NCBI GenBank assembly: GCA_937952085.1
Contig: CALFYQ010000074.1
Span: 1 to 6,333 of the forward strand
Direction: 5' to 3'
From: an uncultured Paracoccaceae bacterium
Lineage (GTDB): Bacteria > Pseudomonadota > Alphaproteobacteria > Rhodobacterales > Rhodobacteraceae
Length of the DNA stretch: 6,333 nucleotides
Of this stretch, positions 5,998-6,333 are shown one piece after another. Position 1 is the first letter of the stretch. Every line of letters begins with the position of its first letter. Position numbers and translations under genes: made by a program. Below the pieces are notes generated by a model, which was not told where the DNA came from, did not search any database, and saw only the letters and a program-made list of their open reading frames with translations.

Positions 5998-6333
5998 ATG
6001 AAGATCGCCATTCCCAAGGAGACGCGGGAGCACGAGACGCGTGTCGCCGGGGTTCCCGAGACGGTGAAGAAGTTCATCGGGCTCGGGGCCGAAGTGATCG
6101 TCCAGTCGGGCGCCGGCGACGGCGCGTCGTTCACCGACGCCGCCTACGAGGCGGCGGGCGCGGAGATCGGGAAGACCTGGGCGCAAACGGTCAAGGGCGC
6201 CGACATCGTGCTCAAGGTCTCCCGTCCGACCGAGGCGGAAGTGAAGACCTTCACCTCCGGCCAGATGCTCTTCTGCACCATGGCGCCTTTCGCGGATCGG
6301 CCGATCCTCGACGCGCTGGTCGAGAAGGGCGTG
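5998..6333 (+). CDS. pntA: Proton-translocating NAD(P)+ transhydrogenase subunit alpha, N-terminal part (continues beyond the window)
   Basis: The first 112 residues are present and the frame is open at the window end. The product is the NAD(H)-binding alpha subunit (domain I) of the inner-membrane Re/Si-specific transhydrogenase, which uses the proton gradient to reduce NADP+ with NADH. The start MKIAIPKET, the following HETRVAGVPETVKKF (14-28) and the LGAEVIVQSGAG segment (31-42) are characteristic of the alanine dehydrogenase/PNT N-terminal domain. Alanine dehydrogenase shares this fold, but RVAGVPETVKK and the neighbouring oxidase subunit gene favour PntA. AGGGGGGAA at 5984-5992 provides a Shine-Dalgarno sequence seven bases from the ATG. 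Whether the membrane part is fused or encoded as a separate PntAB subunit cannot be seen. pntB is expected downstream. Confidence 0.92.
   Translation, partial: MKIAIPKETREHETRVAGVPETVKKFIGLGAEVIVQSGAGDGASFTDAAYEAAGAEIGKTWAQTVKGADIVLKVSRPTEAEVKTFTSGQMLFCTMAPFADRPILDALVEKGV

Overview
The window is very GC-rich, with G or C at most third codon positions. Its gene content points to an alphaproteobacterium, most likely Rhodobacterales (Paracoccaceae/Roseobacteraceae type). The main evidence is a 44-residue aa3-type cytochrome c oxidase subunit IV gene directly upstream of the proton-translocating transhydrogenase gene pntA. A VPLPA-CTERM-like surface protein and a DmdC-type acyl-CoA dehydrogenase fit the same group. 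This assignment is inference from gene families, not a database result.

Positions 1-1432 (minus strand) hold sensor-kinase material. A six-helix membrane module leads into a HisKA phosphoacceptor domain with an intact H-box. The reading frame then breaks at a run of five C (plus strand 663-667). In the shifted frame the HisKA second helix continues perfectly, but no ATPase domain follows. A second six-helix module of similar layout follows and runs out of the window. This looks like two head-to-tail paralogous membrane kinases, the first having lost its catalytic domain and acquired a frameshift.

Positions 1613-4387 (plus strand) form a two-gene operon: an acyl-CoA dehydrogenase of the DmdC-like family, then a metallo-beta-lactamase-fold hydrolase. 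The hydrolase starts with TTG, one codon after the dehydrogenase stop and in the same reading frame. Dehydrogenation of an acyl-CoA followed by a hydrolase acting on the same or a related thioester is a reasonable but unproven link.

Positions 4388-4612 are a conspicuously AT-richer intergenic stretch with a TATATC element, an 8-bp palindrome and short direct repeats. It probably carries the promoter of the next gene. That gene (4613-5479) encodes an exported protein with a long Gly/Ser-rich linker and a C-terminal VPIPA + hydrophobic helix + RRRK tail, the hallmark of exosortase substrates. A strong intrinsic terminator lies about 100 bases downstream.

Positions 5811-6333 begin a respiratory/energy cluster: the small oxidase subunit IV, then the start of pntA, which leaves the window. 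Both have clear Shine-Dalgarno sequences. No RNA genes, insertion sequences, CRISPR arrays or attachment sites were seen.
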